Positions 39,000 through 51,418 of a DNA stretch of 64,000 nt are shown piece after piece; position 1 is the stretch's first letter, and every line of letters begins with the position of its first letter. A model generated the notes under the pieces. It worked only from the letters and a program-made list of their open reading frames with translations. It was not told the DNA's origin and did no database searches. The DNA lies in contig NZ_MCVI01000026.1 of the NCBI RefSeq assembly GCF_002873135.1, forward strand, positions 38,152-102,151, in the 5' to 3' direction. Both the position numbers and the translations under genes were made by a program. This stretch comes from Shewanella sp. 10N.286.48.A6 (GTDB lineage: Bacteria > Pseudomonadota > Gammaproteobacteria > Enterobacterales > Shewanellaceae).

Positions 39000-39569
39000 A
39001 TGGTTCAACAACGTTGTGGTTGGGTCAGTGATGACCCTATTTATCAAGACTATCATGATAATGTTTGGGGGCGGCCTGTTTATGATCCCATCGAGTTATT
39101 TGAAAAGCTTTGCTTGGATGGTCAGCAAGCAGGATTATCTTGGATCACCATTTTAAAGAAGCAACACAATTACCAAGCTTTGTTTGCCAATTTTGATCCC
39201 AAAGTGATTGCCACATTCGATGATGCCAAAGTCGAAGAATTACTATTAAACCCTGGAATTATCAGGAACCGTCTAAAGGTTAATTCTATTATTCGAAATG
39301 CCAAAGCCTATTTAGCCTTTGTTGAGCAGGGTAATGATTTTTCTGAATTTCTTTGGCAGTTTGTTGGCGGTAAGCCTGTCGTAAATCATTATTTAACTTC
39401 GGCGGATTTACCTGCTCAAACAGCAGAATCTGAGGCCATGTCTAAAGCACTTAAAAAGCTTGGGTTTAACTTTGTAGGGCCAACTATTTGTTATGCTTTT
39501 ATGCAAGCGGTAGGTATGGTTAATGACCATACAACAGATTGTTTTTGTTATGGAAGCGATTTTGTTTAA
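39000..39569 (+). CDS. tag: DNA-3-methyladenine glycosylase I
   Basis: This 189-residue base-excision enzyme removes 3-methyladenine. It has the RCGWVSDDPIYQDYHDNVWG N-terminus with zinc ligands Cys6 and His19, and the C-terminal NDHTTDCFC supplying the other His and Cys. The catalytic core LDGQQAGLSWITIL is intact. It is convergent with the amidohydrolase gene, with a parS-containing palindrome between. Confidence 0.96.
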   Translation: MVQQRCGWVSDDPIYQDYHDNVWGRPVYDPIELFEKLCLDGQQAGLSWITILKKQHNYQALFANFDPKVIATFDDAKVEELLLNPGIIRNRLKVNSIIRNAKAYLAFVEQGNDFSEFLWQFVGGKPVVNHYLTSADLPAQTAESEAMSKALKKLGFNFVGPTICYAFMQAVGMVNDHTTDCFCYGSDFV

Positions 39570-39580
39570 CGCAGTTTTTT

Positions 39581-39631
39581 AGCAAATAAAAAAAGGATGT
39601 TCCACGTGGAACATCCTTTTCTTTTTTTGCT
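39581..39631. terminator. Bidirectional terminator palindrome with a parS core
   Basis: A perfect 30-bp palindrome at 39591-39620 is extended by A-rich and T-rich flanks from 39581 to about 39631. The GC-containing stem GGATGTTCCAC with A/T runs is a good intrinsic terminator for both convergent genes. Its centre is the full parS sequence. Confidence 0.8.
39598..39613. other. parS: parS site (perfect palindrome)
   Basis: TGTTCCACGTGGAACA is a fully symmetric variant of the universal parS sequence, keeping the CACGTG core. It lies about 21 kb from oriC and 24 kb from parAB. Confidence 0.88.
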
Positions 39632-39669
39632 AAATCATTTTCGATTAGCCTAAGCTTGTTGCCTCAGTA

Positions 39670-42600
39670 TTAATCTTTTTTCTCAAAGAAAAATGGCTTA
39701 CGGCTAACTTCTTCGCCATTCAATTGATTCATGGTTTCTGAATCAAATAACTTACCATTGACCATGGTGTAAGACACTTTATCAGTCACACGAATATCAG
39801 TTAATGGGTCGCCGTCAATCACAATAATATCAGCTAGTTTACCGGCTTTAATTGAGCCTATTTGATGATCCATACCGAAGGTGGTTGCAGGGTTTATGGT
39901 TGCTGTTTTCAGCACATCCATATTGCTCATACCACCTTGAGCAAACATCCACATTTCCCAGTGCGCCGCTAAACCTTCACGTTGACCATGAGCACCAATA
40001 TTGGGTTTGATGCCAATATCATTTAGCTCATTGGCAACCCGTGCCACATTGAAGTGATTGTAATGTTCATCCGGTGCAGTTGTTCTTCTCATTGAGCGGG
40101 CATTAAGAATATCAGACGGAACATACATGCTTAAGCGAGGGTGTGCCCAAACATCAGTTTTATCGTACCAGTAATGCTCGCCAGAAATACCGCCATATGC
40201 GACAACCAGTGTTGGGGTATAACCGACTTTGGTTTGACTCCAGAACTGTTTAATATCGCTATAGATAGAACCAACGGGTAATGAGTGTTCGACAGTGGTA
40301 TGGCCATCAGCAATCATCGACAAGTTATGCTGCAGCAAACTACCACCTTCAGGAACCACCATCATTTCTAATTCACGGGCAGCCTGAATCACTTGTTGGC
40401 GTTGGTTACGACGTGGTTGGTTGTAACTTTTCACGCTGAAAGCGCCTACCTTTTTAAGACGCTCTAAATGGAATTTTGCATCATCCAGTGAATCTACATG
40501 GGATGTGTAACCTGGTGCATTAGCGCCGTATAAAATAGTTCCGGTTGAGAATATGCGCGGACCCACAATATTACCGGCTTTTTGTTGCTCTGATGCTGCA
40601 AAAATCTCAGTGGTGTCATTTGACGGATCATGTATTGCAGTCACGCCCAATGACAGTGCTGAGTATAATTGCCAGTTTTGCTGTGGCGTGATTTCATCAT
40701 CTGCTTGGCTACCATGAGCATGGGCATCAAATAAACCTGGCATTAAAGTTTTACCTTTAATGTCGATGACTTGTGCATCAGTTGGAATGGTTAAGTTAGC
40801 ATCGCCAACATTGACAATTTTATTATCTTTAACGATGACAACACCATTATCAATAACTTGGTCATTTTCCATGGTAATGATTTTGCCACCAACAAATGCG
40901 ATTGTTCCACGTGGAACATCTGCTTTTTTAGTGAAACCAATAGCAGTAACTTCAGGCTTAGCTTCCTCATCGCTGTTGTAGTCAGTATCCACTTTGGCTT
41001 GATAAAGGTCTGGGCCTAAAGTCCAATAAATTTCTTCATTGTTACTGTTCCAGCTAATGCTTTCACCTGCGCGGGCACTTAATTGCATTACTGGTAAGTT
41101 TTTCGCTTTCGGGCTGATTTTGATGGTTTCGCCATGCTTGGCAAAAGGGGTGACATAAACTCTAAAGCGTTCAGCAAAGGCAAGGTGCTCACCATTTGGT
41201 GATACTCTAAATTCGGTAGCATGTTCGCTAGTGTAGTGAGTGCGTTTTTCAAAGCCGTCTAAACTGATTGATGCCAGTTCTGGGGTTTTACCGTGATCCA
41301 TAAAAAAGACACGATTATTATCAGCGCCAAATTGTGGCTGATAACCGCTAGCTGAAACTTTGATATTTTGCTTATTCTTTAGATCAACTTTATATAAACC
41401 CGGTTCTTGGGACCAAGTTCTAGGAGTGACATATCCGCCTTTCGCTTTACGGTAGACAACGGTTTTACCATCTGGTGAAAAGGTTGGTTCGACATATTTA
41501 CCTGGCAGTGATGTCAGTTGTTTACTGCGACCACCTTTGCTACTCACAATACTGACGGTGCCTTGGTCTTGATCATTCCAAGTGGTAAAGACGATATTCT
41601 TGCCGTCCCGTGACCATTGCGGGAATAGTTCATTAACGTCATCATCAAGTCGAGTTAAACGCTTTTGTTTACCATCTTCAATATCACGGATCCAAAGTTT
41701 GCCTAATGCTTCAAAAACCACTTTTTCACCGTTAGGTGAGACTTGTGCCATACGCAGCATTTTTACGTCGAAATTATCCTTATCTAGATTTTGAGTGAAG
41801 CGTACTGATGGTTGCACCTCTAATTCAGTTTTAACGCTGAAAGGAATATTCTCGACTGACTTGTCTTCAAGGGTTAATTTATTAATTTTCCCCTTGGCCC
41901 AAAAAACAATTTGTTCATTGTCTTGGGTCCAAGACATGGTCGGATACACACCATGAATTGCCCATGTTTCTTGCATATCACGATCTAAATCACCATAAAG
42001 CTTAGTTTGCGCCCCTGATTTTAAATCGAGTAAATACAGCGAAGATTGGAAGCCATCACGTTTGATATAAGCTAACTTGGTGCCATCAGGGCTAGGTGTT
42101 GGGCGAATGGCGCCGCCAGTGCCTTCAAGTAATACTTCTATATCACCAGACTGAGTATCGTAGCGCTTAATTTTATAAATACCTTTTACTGAATCTTTTG
42201 AGTAGTGAAAGGTTTTGCCTGGGGTAGCATCTTGGCTGAAATAAATATATCTGCCATCAGGTGAATAGGCAGGCTCGCCTAAATCTTTTTGTTCGTTCGG
42301 ACGCTCAGTTAATTTTACCCCTTCGCCGCCAGCGACGTGATACATCCACACTTCACCAGCACCTAAACTGCGACTACCGGTAAAATGTTTGCGGGCCACT
42401 AAGTATTGTGAGTCAGGGCTCCAAGCTGGGCTATTGAGCAAGCGGAAGGTTTCACTGGTTACAGGATGTGGGTTCGAACCGTCAGCATTCATTACCCAAA
42501 TATTATCACCGCCATCTTCATCTGAGGTGAAGGCAATATATTTGCCATCTGGGCTATATACCGGCTGCATTTGCCAAGCGATGCCAGAAGCGAGTTTTTT

Positions 42601-42867
42601 TGCCTCGCCACCTTTTATTGGCATTTGATAAATATCACCGAGTAAGTCAAACACTATGGTCTTACCGTCAGGGGAAATGCTGACATTCATCCATGTGCCT
42701 TCGGTGACATCAATAGAGAGTTTTTCTAGCGGCGCGTTCGCAGGCGCATTAACTTGCCATTTTTCTGTTTCTTTAGAAGCATCATCAGAGGCATTAGCAG
42801 CAAGAGAAACACTTGCTAAGCTTAACGCTATCGCAGTGTAGAGAGGTTTTATTTTTGAAGTTAGCAT
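39670..42867 (-). CDS. Secreted TolB-like beta-propeller / amidohydrolase fusion
   Basis: This 1065-residue protein has a signal peptide (LYTAIALSLASVSLAANA). Two sets of TolB/PD40 propeller repeats (many SPDGK motifs) fill about 55-640. A C-terminal metal-dependent amidohydrolase follows from about 655, with the metal-binding GLFDAHAHGSQ and the GKLADIIVIDGDPLTD segment. The likely site is the periplasm or cell surface. The substrate is unknown; related families hydrolyse cyclic amides or dipeptides. ATG 42867 is chosen because it begins the signal peptide and has TGGA upstream. The gene contains an internal parS. Confidence 0.88.
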   Translation of the reverse strand: MLTSKIKPLYTAIALSLASVSLAANASDDASKETEKWQVNAPANAPLEKLSIDVTEGTWMNVSISPDGKTIVFDLLGDIYQMPIKGGEAKKLASGIAWQMQPVYSPDGKYIAFTSDEDGGDNIWVMNADGSNPHPVTSETFRLLNSPAWSPDSQYLVARKHFTGSRSLGAGEVWMYHVAGGEGVKLTERPNEQKDLGEPAYSPDGRYIYFSQDATPGKTFHYSKDSVKGIYKIKRYDTQSGDIEVLLEGTGGAIRPTPSPDGTKLAYIKRDGFQSSLYLLDLKSGAQTKLYGDLDRDMQETWAIHGVYPTMSWTQDNEQIVFWAKGKINKLTLEDKSVENIPFSVKTELEVQPSVRFTQNLDKDNFDVKMLRMAQVSPNGEKVVFEALGKLWIRDIEDGKQKRLTRLDDDVNELFPQWSRDGKNIVFTTWNDQDQGTVSIVSSKGGRSKQLTSLPGKYVEPTFSPDGKTVVYRKAKGGYVTPRTWSQEPGLYKVDLKNKQNIKVSASGYQPQFGADNNRVFFMDHGKTPELASISLDGFEKRTHYTSEHATEFRVSPNGEHLAFAERFRVYVTPFAKHGETIKISPKAKNLPVMQLSARAGESISWNSNNEEIYWTLGPDLYQAKVDTDYNSDEEAKPEVTAIGFTKKADVPRGTIAFVGGKIITMENDQVIDNGVVIVKDNKIVNVGDANLTIPTDAQVIDIKGKTLMPGLFDAHAHGSQADDEITPQQNWQLYSALSLGVTAIHDPSNDTTEIFAASEQQKAGNIVGPRIFSTGTILYGANAPGYTSHVDSLDDAKFHLERLKKVGAFSVKSYNQPRRNQRQQVIQAARELEMMVVPEGGSLLQHNLSMIADGHTTVEHSLPVGSIYSDIKQFWSQTKVGYTPTLVVAYGGISGEHYWYDKTDVWAHPRLSMYVPSDILNARSMRRTTAPDEHYNHFNVARVANELNDIGIKPNIGAHGQREGLAAHWEMWMFAQGGMSNMDVLKTATINPATTFGMDHQIGSIKAGKLADIIVIDGDPLTDIRVTDKVSYTMVNGKLFDSETMNQLNGEEVSRKPFFFEKKD
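40903..40918. other. parS: Intragenic parS site
   Basis: TGTTCCACGTGGAACA is identical to the site at 39598. It lies within the amidohydrolase gene and encodes the residues DVPRGTI at the junction of the propeller and hydrolase domains. Confidence 0.87.
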
Positions 42868-43273
42868 GCACAGTCCATTTGTTGTCATTATTGTTATAGG
42901 TCACGTTAACACTTTTATGTTTCTTAGTGTTATTGGCGAGTTACAAATCTGATGACATTTATCGCATATATTAGCCAATAACTAAATAGATATTCTGTTT
43001 CAAATAATGACAGCTATCGGGTGACTGCTAGGCTGTAGAATAATTATTTGCAGCTCAGCGATATGAAGCTGGGTGTTTAGCTATTTCAATCTGATAAATT
43101 GCTGTATGTTGGTTAAATTGTGGGGGGCTTTGAGCTGAGTTTTAATTAAGTCGTATAAAAATACGTGAGTATGTATCTAATTTTGCAAGTTTGTTTAGTG
43201 TAATAAAGCACTGAATAGTTATTCATTTTTGCTCAGTGCAACTGTCATTAAAGATAAAACTCAATAGGCACAC
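42868..43273. other. Intergenic stretch without recognised gene
   Basis: About 400 bp between the amidohydrolase start and the MOSC gene end. It is AT-rich with no supported reading frame. A GCACTGA / TCAGTGC inverted repeat (43208-43239, 18-base spacing) is weak. The upstream part presumably holds the amidohydrolase promoter, but I see no convincing hexamers. Confidence 0.5.
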
Positions 43274-43720
43274 TTATATGGTTATTATTGAAACCTGATC
43301 ATCAATTTGGATCAGGCCTTCAGTTATCACTTTACAGGTTACGCCACCACGCCAATCTGGGGTGAGGGCTTTTTCAAGACCTTGCTGTGACTGCTCCATT
43401 TTTTTACATGGGTCGGTTTCACCGGTAATCAGTAAGCTAACATCATTACCAAGTTTAATGACTTTACCAACATCTGCGGCGCTAAACTTATAGCCATCAA
43501 TTAATATATTGGCTCTTCGGGTTAACCAGTCTAAATCGGCATTAATTTCATTACAGGCTAATTGCCACTGTTGCTGCGACATGACGGTCACTTGCCGTTT
43601 TCCGGGTTTTCCAAAAATATCGTTTTCAACGCCTTTTAATAAACTTACCTTGGCACAAAATACTGGCTTCATCGGCCCTTTTTTAGCAGTTTTGTAAGCA
43701 ATAGCGTGTAACGAAATCAT
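43274..43720 (-). CDS. MOSC-domain protein
   Basis: This is a 148-residue stand-alone MOSC (molybdenum cofactor sulfurase C-terminal) domain. The conserved Cys lies in ITGETDPCKKM, and WRGGVTCKVI is also a family motif. Such domains carry sulfur or molybdenum-cofactor chemistry; the exact reaction is unknown. It is two bp after tusA, which points to sulfur-transfer work. The tail DDQVSIITI is typical. Confidence 0.85.
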   Translation of the reverse strand: MISLHAIAYKTAKKGPMKPVFCAKVSLLKGVENDIFGKPGKRQVTVMSQQQWQLACNEINADLDWLTRRANILIDGYKFSAADVGKVIKLGNDVSLLITGETDPCKKMEQSQQGLEKALTPDWRGGVTCKVITEGLIQIDDQVSIITI

Positions 43721-43722
43721 GA

Positions 43723-43968
43723 TTAGAGGCCTTTTTTAATCAGGTATTTATATGGTGTTTGGTTAGTATCACTTGCTAGAAGAGTATGATCCATAAACTC
43801 ACAAAAGCTTGGAATATCACGGGTGGTAGCTGGATCATCAGCAGTAATTAATAGGCTTTCACCTTCTGCCATTTTACGCACAGTTTTACGGATCATCATT
43901 ACAGGTTCTGGGCAACGTAAACCAAGCGCATCTAAGTGGTGGTCTGCGGCAGTAAAATCTTTAGTCAT
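43723..43968 (-). CDS. tusA: Sulfurtransferase TusA
   Basis: This 81-residue carrier passes persulfide sulfur, mainly for 2-thiouridine in tRNA, and also to molybdenum-cofactor steps. The catalytic Cys19 lies in the CPEP motif ([13 protein letters not shown]). It is the first gene of a tusA-MOSC pair. Confidence 0.95.
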   Translation of the reverse strand: MTKDFTAADHHLDALGLRCPEPVMMIRKTVRKMAEGESLLITADDPATTRDIPSFCEFMDHTLLASDTNQTPYKYLIKKGL

Positions 43969-44079
43969 ATCAATTCTTCTTACTCAACAATTGCGCTAAT
44001 TTTACTCTGGTTAAAGTTTGATGCAACACTGATGCTAGCTTTATTAGTAAAGCGTGATGTTATGCTCACCGAAATATGA

Positions 44080-44095
44080 TGTTCCACGTGAAACA
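44080..44095. other. parS: parS site (one base from consensus)
   Basis: TGTTCCACGTGAAACA differs from the consensus TGTTTCACGTGAAACA at one position. It lies in the tusA-fadA gap, just upstream of the fadA terminator, about 26 kb from oriC. Confidence 0.87.
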
Positions 44096-44115
44096 TTGCT
44101 TTAAAAGCAGGGATA

Positions 44116-44145
44116 AAAAAACCGAGCTAGATAGCTCGGTTTTTA
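44116..44145 (-). terminator. Terminator of the fadBA operon
   Basis: ACCGAGCT and AGCTCGGT form the stem, with A and T runs on both sides, 41 bp after the fadA stop. Confidence 0.9.
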
Positions 44146-44185
44146 ATTTTGATGCTACTAATGTAGCTGTAATAGTAAATTAGAT

Positions 44186-45367
<1,182 letters not shown>

Positions 45368-45377
45368 TTACTGCTAA

Positions 45378-47528
45378 TTAGGCTGGGTAGTAAGTACCGT
45401 TATTGGCTGCAAGCTCACGCATTGCATCAGTCACTTGATATAAACCACCTAAGTGAGCAAACTTGTCAGCAAGTGCAACAAAGTTAGCAACACCCATGGT
45501 ATCTAGGTAACGGAATACACCGCCTCTAAATGGTGGAAAACCAATACCGTAAACCAGACCCATATCGCCTTCAGCAGGAGAAGCAATAATGCCTTCTTCT
45601 AAACAACGAACCGTTTCGATAATCATTGGGATCATACAACGAGCGATAACTTCATCTGCTTCGAATTCTTTTAGCTCACCAAATTCTTTACCTAACAATT
45701 CATAGCTTGTTGGATCTAAATCTTTCTTTGGCTTACCGCGACGGTCAACAGAGTAAGAGTAGAACCCTTTAGTATTCTTCTGACCAAAGCGCTCACTTTC
45801 AAACATGATGTCGATAGCATCTTTGCCATTTTTACCCATGCGGTCAGGGAAACCTTCAGCCATAACTGCTTGTGCATGATGACCTGTATCTAGACCAACA
45901 ACGTCAAGTAAGTATGCTGGGCCCATTGGCCAACCGAATTGCTTTTCCATTACTTTATCGATTTTGGCAAAATCAGCACCGTCAGCCAGTAAACCACTGA
46001 AGCCGGCAAAGTAAGGGAACAATACGCGGTTAACAAAGAAACCTGGGCAATCGTTAACAACGATAGGAGTTTTACCCATTTTGCTGGCGTATGCCACAAC
46101 AGAAGCAATCGTTTCTTCTGAGCTGTTTTCGCCACGAATGACTTCAACTAATGGCATTTTATGTACTGGGTTAAAGAAGTGCATGCCGCAGAAGCGCTCT
46201 GGCTTCTTCATGCTCTTCGCTAATAAGTTGATTGAGATAGTAGAGGTGTTTGATGCAATGATGGCATCATCTGCAACATAACCTTCAACTTCAGCTAATA
46301 CAGACGCTTTAACTTTAGGATGCTCAACTACAGCTTCAACGATAACGTCAGCATCTTTAATGGGGGCATAATCTAACGCTGGAGTGATGTTGTTTAAAAC
46401 TGCTGCCATTTTAGCTGGGGTAGAACGGCCACGCTTAACTTGCGCTGTCAGTAATTTAGCCGCTTCGCCTAAACCTAAATCTAATGCAGGTTGGGCGATG
46501 TCTTTCATGACAATCGGTGTACCTTTACTTGCACTTTGGTAAGCGATACCGCCACCCATGATGCCAGCGCCTAATACTGCAGCGCTGTTTACTTTCTTAG
46601 CCAGTTTACCGGCTTTCTTAGCTTTACCTTTAACGAACTGGTCGTTTAAGAAAATGCCAATTAATGCCGTGGCAACTTCAGTTTTCGCTAATTTGATGAA
46701 AGCTTTATTTTCTACTTTTAGCGCTTCTGCGCGATCAAGTGTTGCAGCTTGTTCAATAACGTTAACTGCCATCATAGGCGCAGGGTAATGTTTACCTGCA
46801 ACTTTAAAGACCATGCCTTTAGCCGTTGCAAACGACATCATGGCTTCAAGCTTTGGCAATGTAAGTGGTTTAAGTTTACGTGCGCGGCGAGACTGCCAAT
46901 CTAACTTTTCGTTGATGGCATCTTTTAGCATTTGTAGAGCAGCAGCTTCTAAATTTTCAGGTGCAACAACCGCATCAATAGCGCCAACTTTTAAAGCAGC
47001 CTCTGGGCGTTGATCTTTACCTGTGGTGATCCATTCTAGTGCGTTGTCAGCACCAATCACACGAGGTAAGCGCACAGTACCACCAAAACCTGGGATTAAA
47101 CCAAGCTTGGTTTCTGGCAAGCCTATACGGGCGTTGGTGTCAGCGATGCGTAAGTCAGTCGCAAGGATAGCTTCACAACCGCCACCTAATGCAAAACCAT
47201 TTACAGCAGAAGCTGTTGGGAATGGTAAGTCTTCAAGTTTATCAAATACTGCGCTGGCTTGTTCGACCCAAGATAATAAGGTGGCATCATCTTGCTCAAA
47301 TAAACCTAAAAATTCTGTGATATCAGCGCCAACGATAAAGGTACTTTTACCAGAGGTAACCAGTAGGCCTTGTATGTTGGTGTTTTGCTTGATGCTTTCT
47401 AATGCAGCATCTAATGAAGAAAGAGTTTCTTTATCGAATTTATTTACCGAACCTGGTGCGTTAAAGCACAGCTTGGCAATATTATCCTCTAATAACTCAA
47501 CTTGAATCGTAGGACTTTGGTAGATCAT
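45378..47528 (-). CDS. fadB: Fatty-acid oxidation complex alpha subunit FadB
   Basis: This 716-residue multifunctional protein has an N-terminal enoyl-CoA hydratase/isomerase (about 1-190, with [13 protein letters not shown]) and a C-terminal 3-hydroxyacyl-CoA dehydrogenase ([31 protein letters not shown]). It pairs with FadA. The start has AAGGA upstream. The upstream gap holds a PsrA-like palindrome and a CRP-type site. Confidence 0.97.
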   Translation of the reverse strand: MIYQSPTIQVELLEDNIAKLCFNAPGSVNKFDKETLSSLDAALESIKQNTNIQGLLVTSGKSTFIVGADITEFLGLFEQDDATLLSWVEQASAVFDKLEDLPFPTASAVNGFALGGGCEAILATDLRIADTNARIGLPETKLGLIPGFGGTVRLPRVIGADNALEWITTGKDQRPEAALKVGAIDAVVAPENLEAAALQMLKDAINEKLDWQSRRARKLKPLTLPKLEAMMSFATAKGMVFKVAGKHYPAPMMAVNVIEQAATLDRAEALKVENKAFIKLAKTEVATALIGIFLNDQFVKGKAKKAGKLAKKVNSAAVLGAGIMGGGIAYQSASKGTPIVMKDIAQPALDLGLGEAAKLLTAQVKRGRSTPAKMAAVLNNITPALDYAPIKDADVIVEAVVEHPKVKASVLAEVEGYVADDAIIASNTSTISINLLAKSMKKPERFCGMHFFNPVHKMPLVEVIRGENSSEETIASVVAYASKMGKTPIVVNDCPGFFVNRVLFPYFAGFSGLLADGADFAKIDKVMEKQFGWPMGPAYLLDVVGLDTGHHAQAVMAEGFPDRMGKNGKDAIDIMFESERFGQKNTKGFYSYSVDRRGKPKKDLDPTSYELLGKEFGELKEFEADEVIARCMIPMIIETVRCLEEGIIASPAEGDMGLVYGIGFPPFRGGVFRYLDTMGVANFVALADKFAHLGGLYQVTDAMRELAANNGTYYPA

Positions 47529-47670
47529 TGCTTGCTTCCTTTTTGCTAAAAGCGACTTCTACATCACAATCACTGTGTTGTTATCTAGCTTTGTTTTCAC
47601 AGCAGCGACGGCCATCATTTGACCAGTTGCCAAACAGTGTGCGACGAAATGAAATAAAATACAACACCCA

Positions 47671-47690
47671 ATTTAAACGTCCGTTTAAAT
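47671..47690. promoter_or_regulatory. PsrA-like operator upstream of fadB
   Basis: A perfect 9-2-9 inverted repeat, ATTTAAACGTCCGTTTAAAT, lies about 143 bp upstream of fadB. It fits the AAAC-N4-GTTT pattern of the TetR-type fatty-acid regulator PsrA, which controls fad genes in Shewanella. Confidence 0.65.
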
Positions 47691-47719
47691 AATTGGCAGC
47701 TAGAGTCAATTTTGCCCTT

Positions 47720-47735
47720 TGTGATACACTTCACA
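47720..47735. promoter_or_regulatory. CRP-type binding site between fadB and pepQ
   Basis: TGTGATACACTTCACA exactly fits TGTGA-N6-TCACA with flanking T and A bases. It lies 40 bp before the pepQ start and about 190 bp before fadB. Confidence 0.8.
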
Positions 47736-47748
47736 AGTTCTTTCATAA

Positions 47749-49705
<1,957 letters not shown>

Positions 49706-49888
49706 TGAGTGTAAAAAGTATGCCAAAATACAAAGTCATAACGATAATAAGCTCAATTGTTAATCGCTGATCTTTAAAGATGTGATTAGCTGAGGTGTTA
49801 TGGCTTATTAGCGCGCCCGAGTCTTGGGCGGCATTAACAACGATGCTCTCAAATTAGTGCAAAATAAAACCTATGCGATATAAACACA

Positions 49889-51346
49889 GTGCAATATAAA
49901 ACAATTATTAGAATCACTGGCCTGCTGATGGGATTATTTTCTATCACTATGCTGCCACCTGCATTAGTCGCCATTTTTTATAAAGATGGCGGCGGTACTG
50001 CATTTATACAGGCGTTTTGCGTCAGTTTATTTTTAGGTTTTTTACTTTGGTATCCAAACCGGGCTCAAAAAGGCGATTTGCGCACCCGCGAAGGCTTTTT
50101 GATTGTGGTGATGTTTTGGACGGTACTGGGCTCCATCGGGGCACTACCATTTATCTTTTCTACCGAGCCCGACTTAAGTTGGACAGACAGCTTCTTTGAA
50201 TCCTTTTCAGCGTTGACTACCACAGGGGCCACCGTGATTGTCGGCCTCGATGATTTACCCAAAGCGATATTGTTTTATCGACATCTGCTGCAGTGGATGG
50301 GTGGCATGGGGATCATTGTGCTCGCGGTAGCCATTTTGCCGCTGTTAGGTATTGGTGGTATGCAGCTCTATAAAGCTGAAATACCCGGGCCGGTAAAAGA
50401 CAGTAAGATGAAACCGCGAATTGCCGAGACCGCCAAGGCGCTTTGGTATATCTACTTATTATTAACTGTGGCTTGTGCGACAGCATTTTATTTTGCTGGC
50501 ATGAGCGCCTTTGATGCTATTTGTCATTCATTCTCGACCATTGCTATTGGTGGTTTCTCAACTCATGATGCCAGTATTGGCTATTTTAATAGCCCGCTGA
50601 TCAATGTTATTTGTGCGGTGTTTTTACTGATTGCGGCTGTTAACTTTAGCCTGCATTTCGCCGCGTTCAGTTGGCGGGGGATTAATTTTAAAGTCTATTT
50701 TCGTGATGCTGAATTTAAAGCCTTAATTGGTATTCAATTGGTATTAACCGCTATTTGTTTCGCGACTTTATATAATGCTGGCATATATGATTCGCCAGAG
50801 CAGACCTTAGATTATGCTTTTTTCCAGGTGGTGTCGATATCCACTACGGCTGGTTTTGGCACCGAAAGTTTTAACTCTTGGCCATTGTTTTTGCCTATAT
50901 TATTAATCTTTTCTAGTTTTATTGGTGGTTGTGCTGGCTCTACCGGGGGCGGCATGAAAGTGATCCGCTTTGTGCTCTTGTTACTACAAGGCTCTCGTGA
51001 AATGAAGCGTTTAATACACCCTAAGGCCATGTATTCGATTCGAATTGGTAAGTCTGCTTTGCCTGATCGTGTCATTGATGCGGTATGGGGATTTTTCTCT
51101 GCGTATGCCTTAGTGTTTGTCATTTGTATGGTGCTATTAATGGCAATGGAAATGGACGCCATTACCGCATTTAGTGCAACAGCTGCCAGTATTAATAATC
51201 TAGGCCCAGGCTTAGGAGAGGTGGCCAGTAACTATGCCAGCGTGACTGATGGGGCTAAATGGGTGTTGGTACTGGCCATGCTATTTGGCCGTTTAGAGGT
51301 GTTTACCTTGTTAGTGTTATTTACGCCGACTTTTTGGAAAAACTAA
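49889..51346 (+). CDS. trkH: Trk potassium uptake transmembrane protein TrkH (copy 1)
   Basis: This 485-residue potassium channel subunit in the inner membrane works with TrkA. The four pore loops are visible (for example TTTGATV, STIAIGGFSTH, STTAGFGTES, ASINNLGPG). The start is GTG 49889. A second trkH is in the opposite direction at 53046-54488. Position after yigZ and before hemG matches E. coli trkH. Confidence 0.95.
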   Translation: MQYKTIIRITGLLMGLFSITMLPPALVAIFYKDGGGTAFIQAFCVSLFLGFLLWYPNRAQKGDLRTREGFLIVVMFWTVLGSIGALPFIFSTEPDLSWTDSFFESFSALTTTGATVIVGLDDLPKAILFYRHLLQWMGGMGIIVLAVAILPLLGIGGMQLYKAEIPGPVKDSKMKPRIAETAKALWYIYLLLTVACATAFYFAGMSAFDAICHSFSTIAIGGFSTHDASIGYFNSPLINVICAVFLLIAAVNFSLHFAAFSWRGINFKVYFRDAEFKALIGIQLVLTAICFATLYNAGIYDSPEQTLDYAFFQVVSISTTAGFGTESFNSWPLFLPILLIFSSFIGGCAGSTGGGMKVIRFVLLLLQGSREMKRLIHPKAMYSIRIGKSALPDRVIDAVWGFFSAYALVFVICMVLLMAMEMDAITAFSATAASINNLGPGLGEVASNYASVTDGAKWVLVLAMLFGRLEVFTLLVLFTPTFWKN

Positions 51347-51418
51347 TGAGCTAGCTATTTTCAATGGGTATTTAGCGCTTATTACTGTTGAGGAAATCGT
51401 CGATTAAAAGGAAGAGAT

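Noticed and set aside
43208..43239. GCACTGA / TCAGTGC inverted repeat
   Set aside because: The arms are only seven bp with an 18-base spacer and no T run; it may be chance.
47023..47505. 160-codon plus-strand frame inside fadB
   Set aside because: The opposite strand encodes clearly conserved FadB; this frame has shadow composition and no family features.
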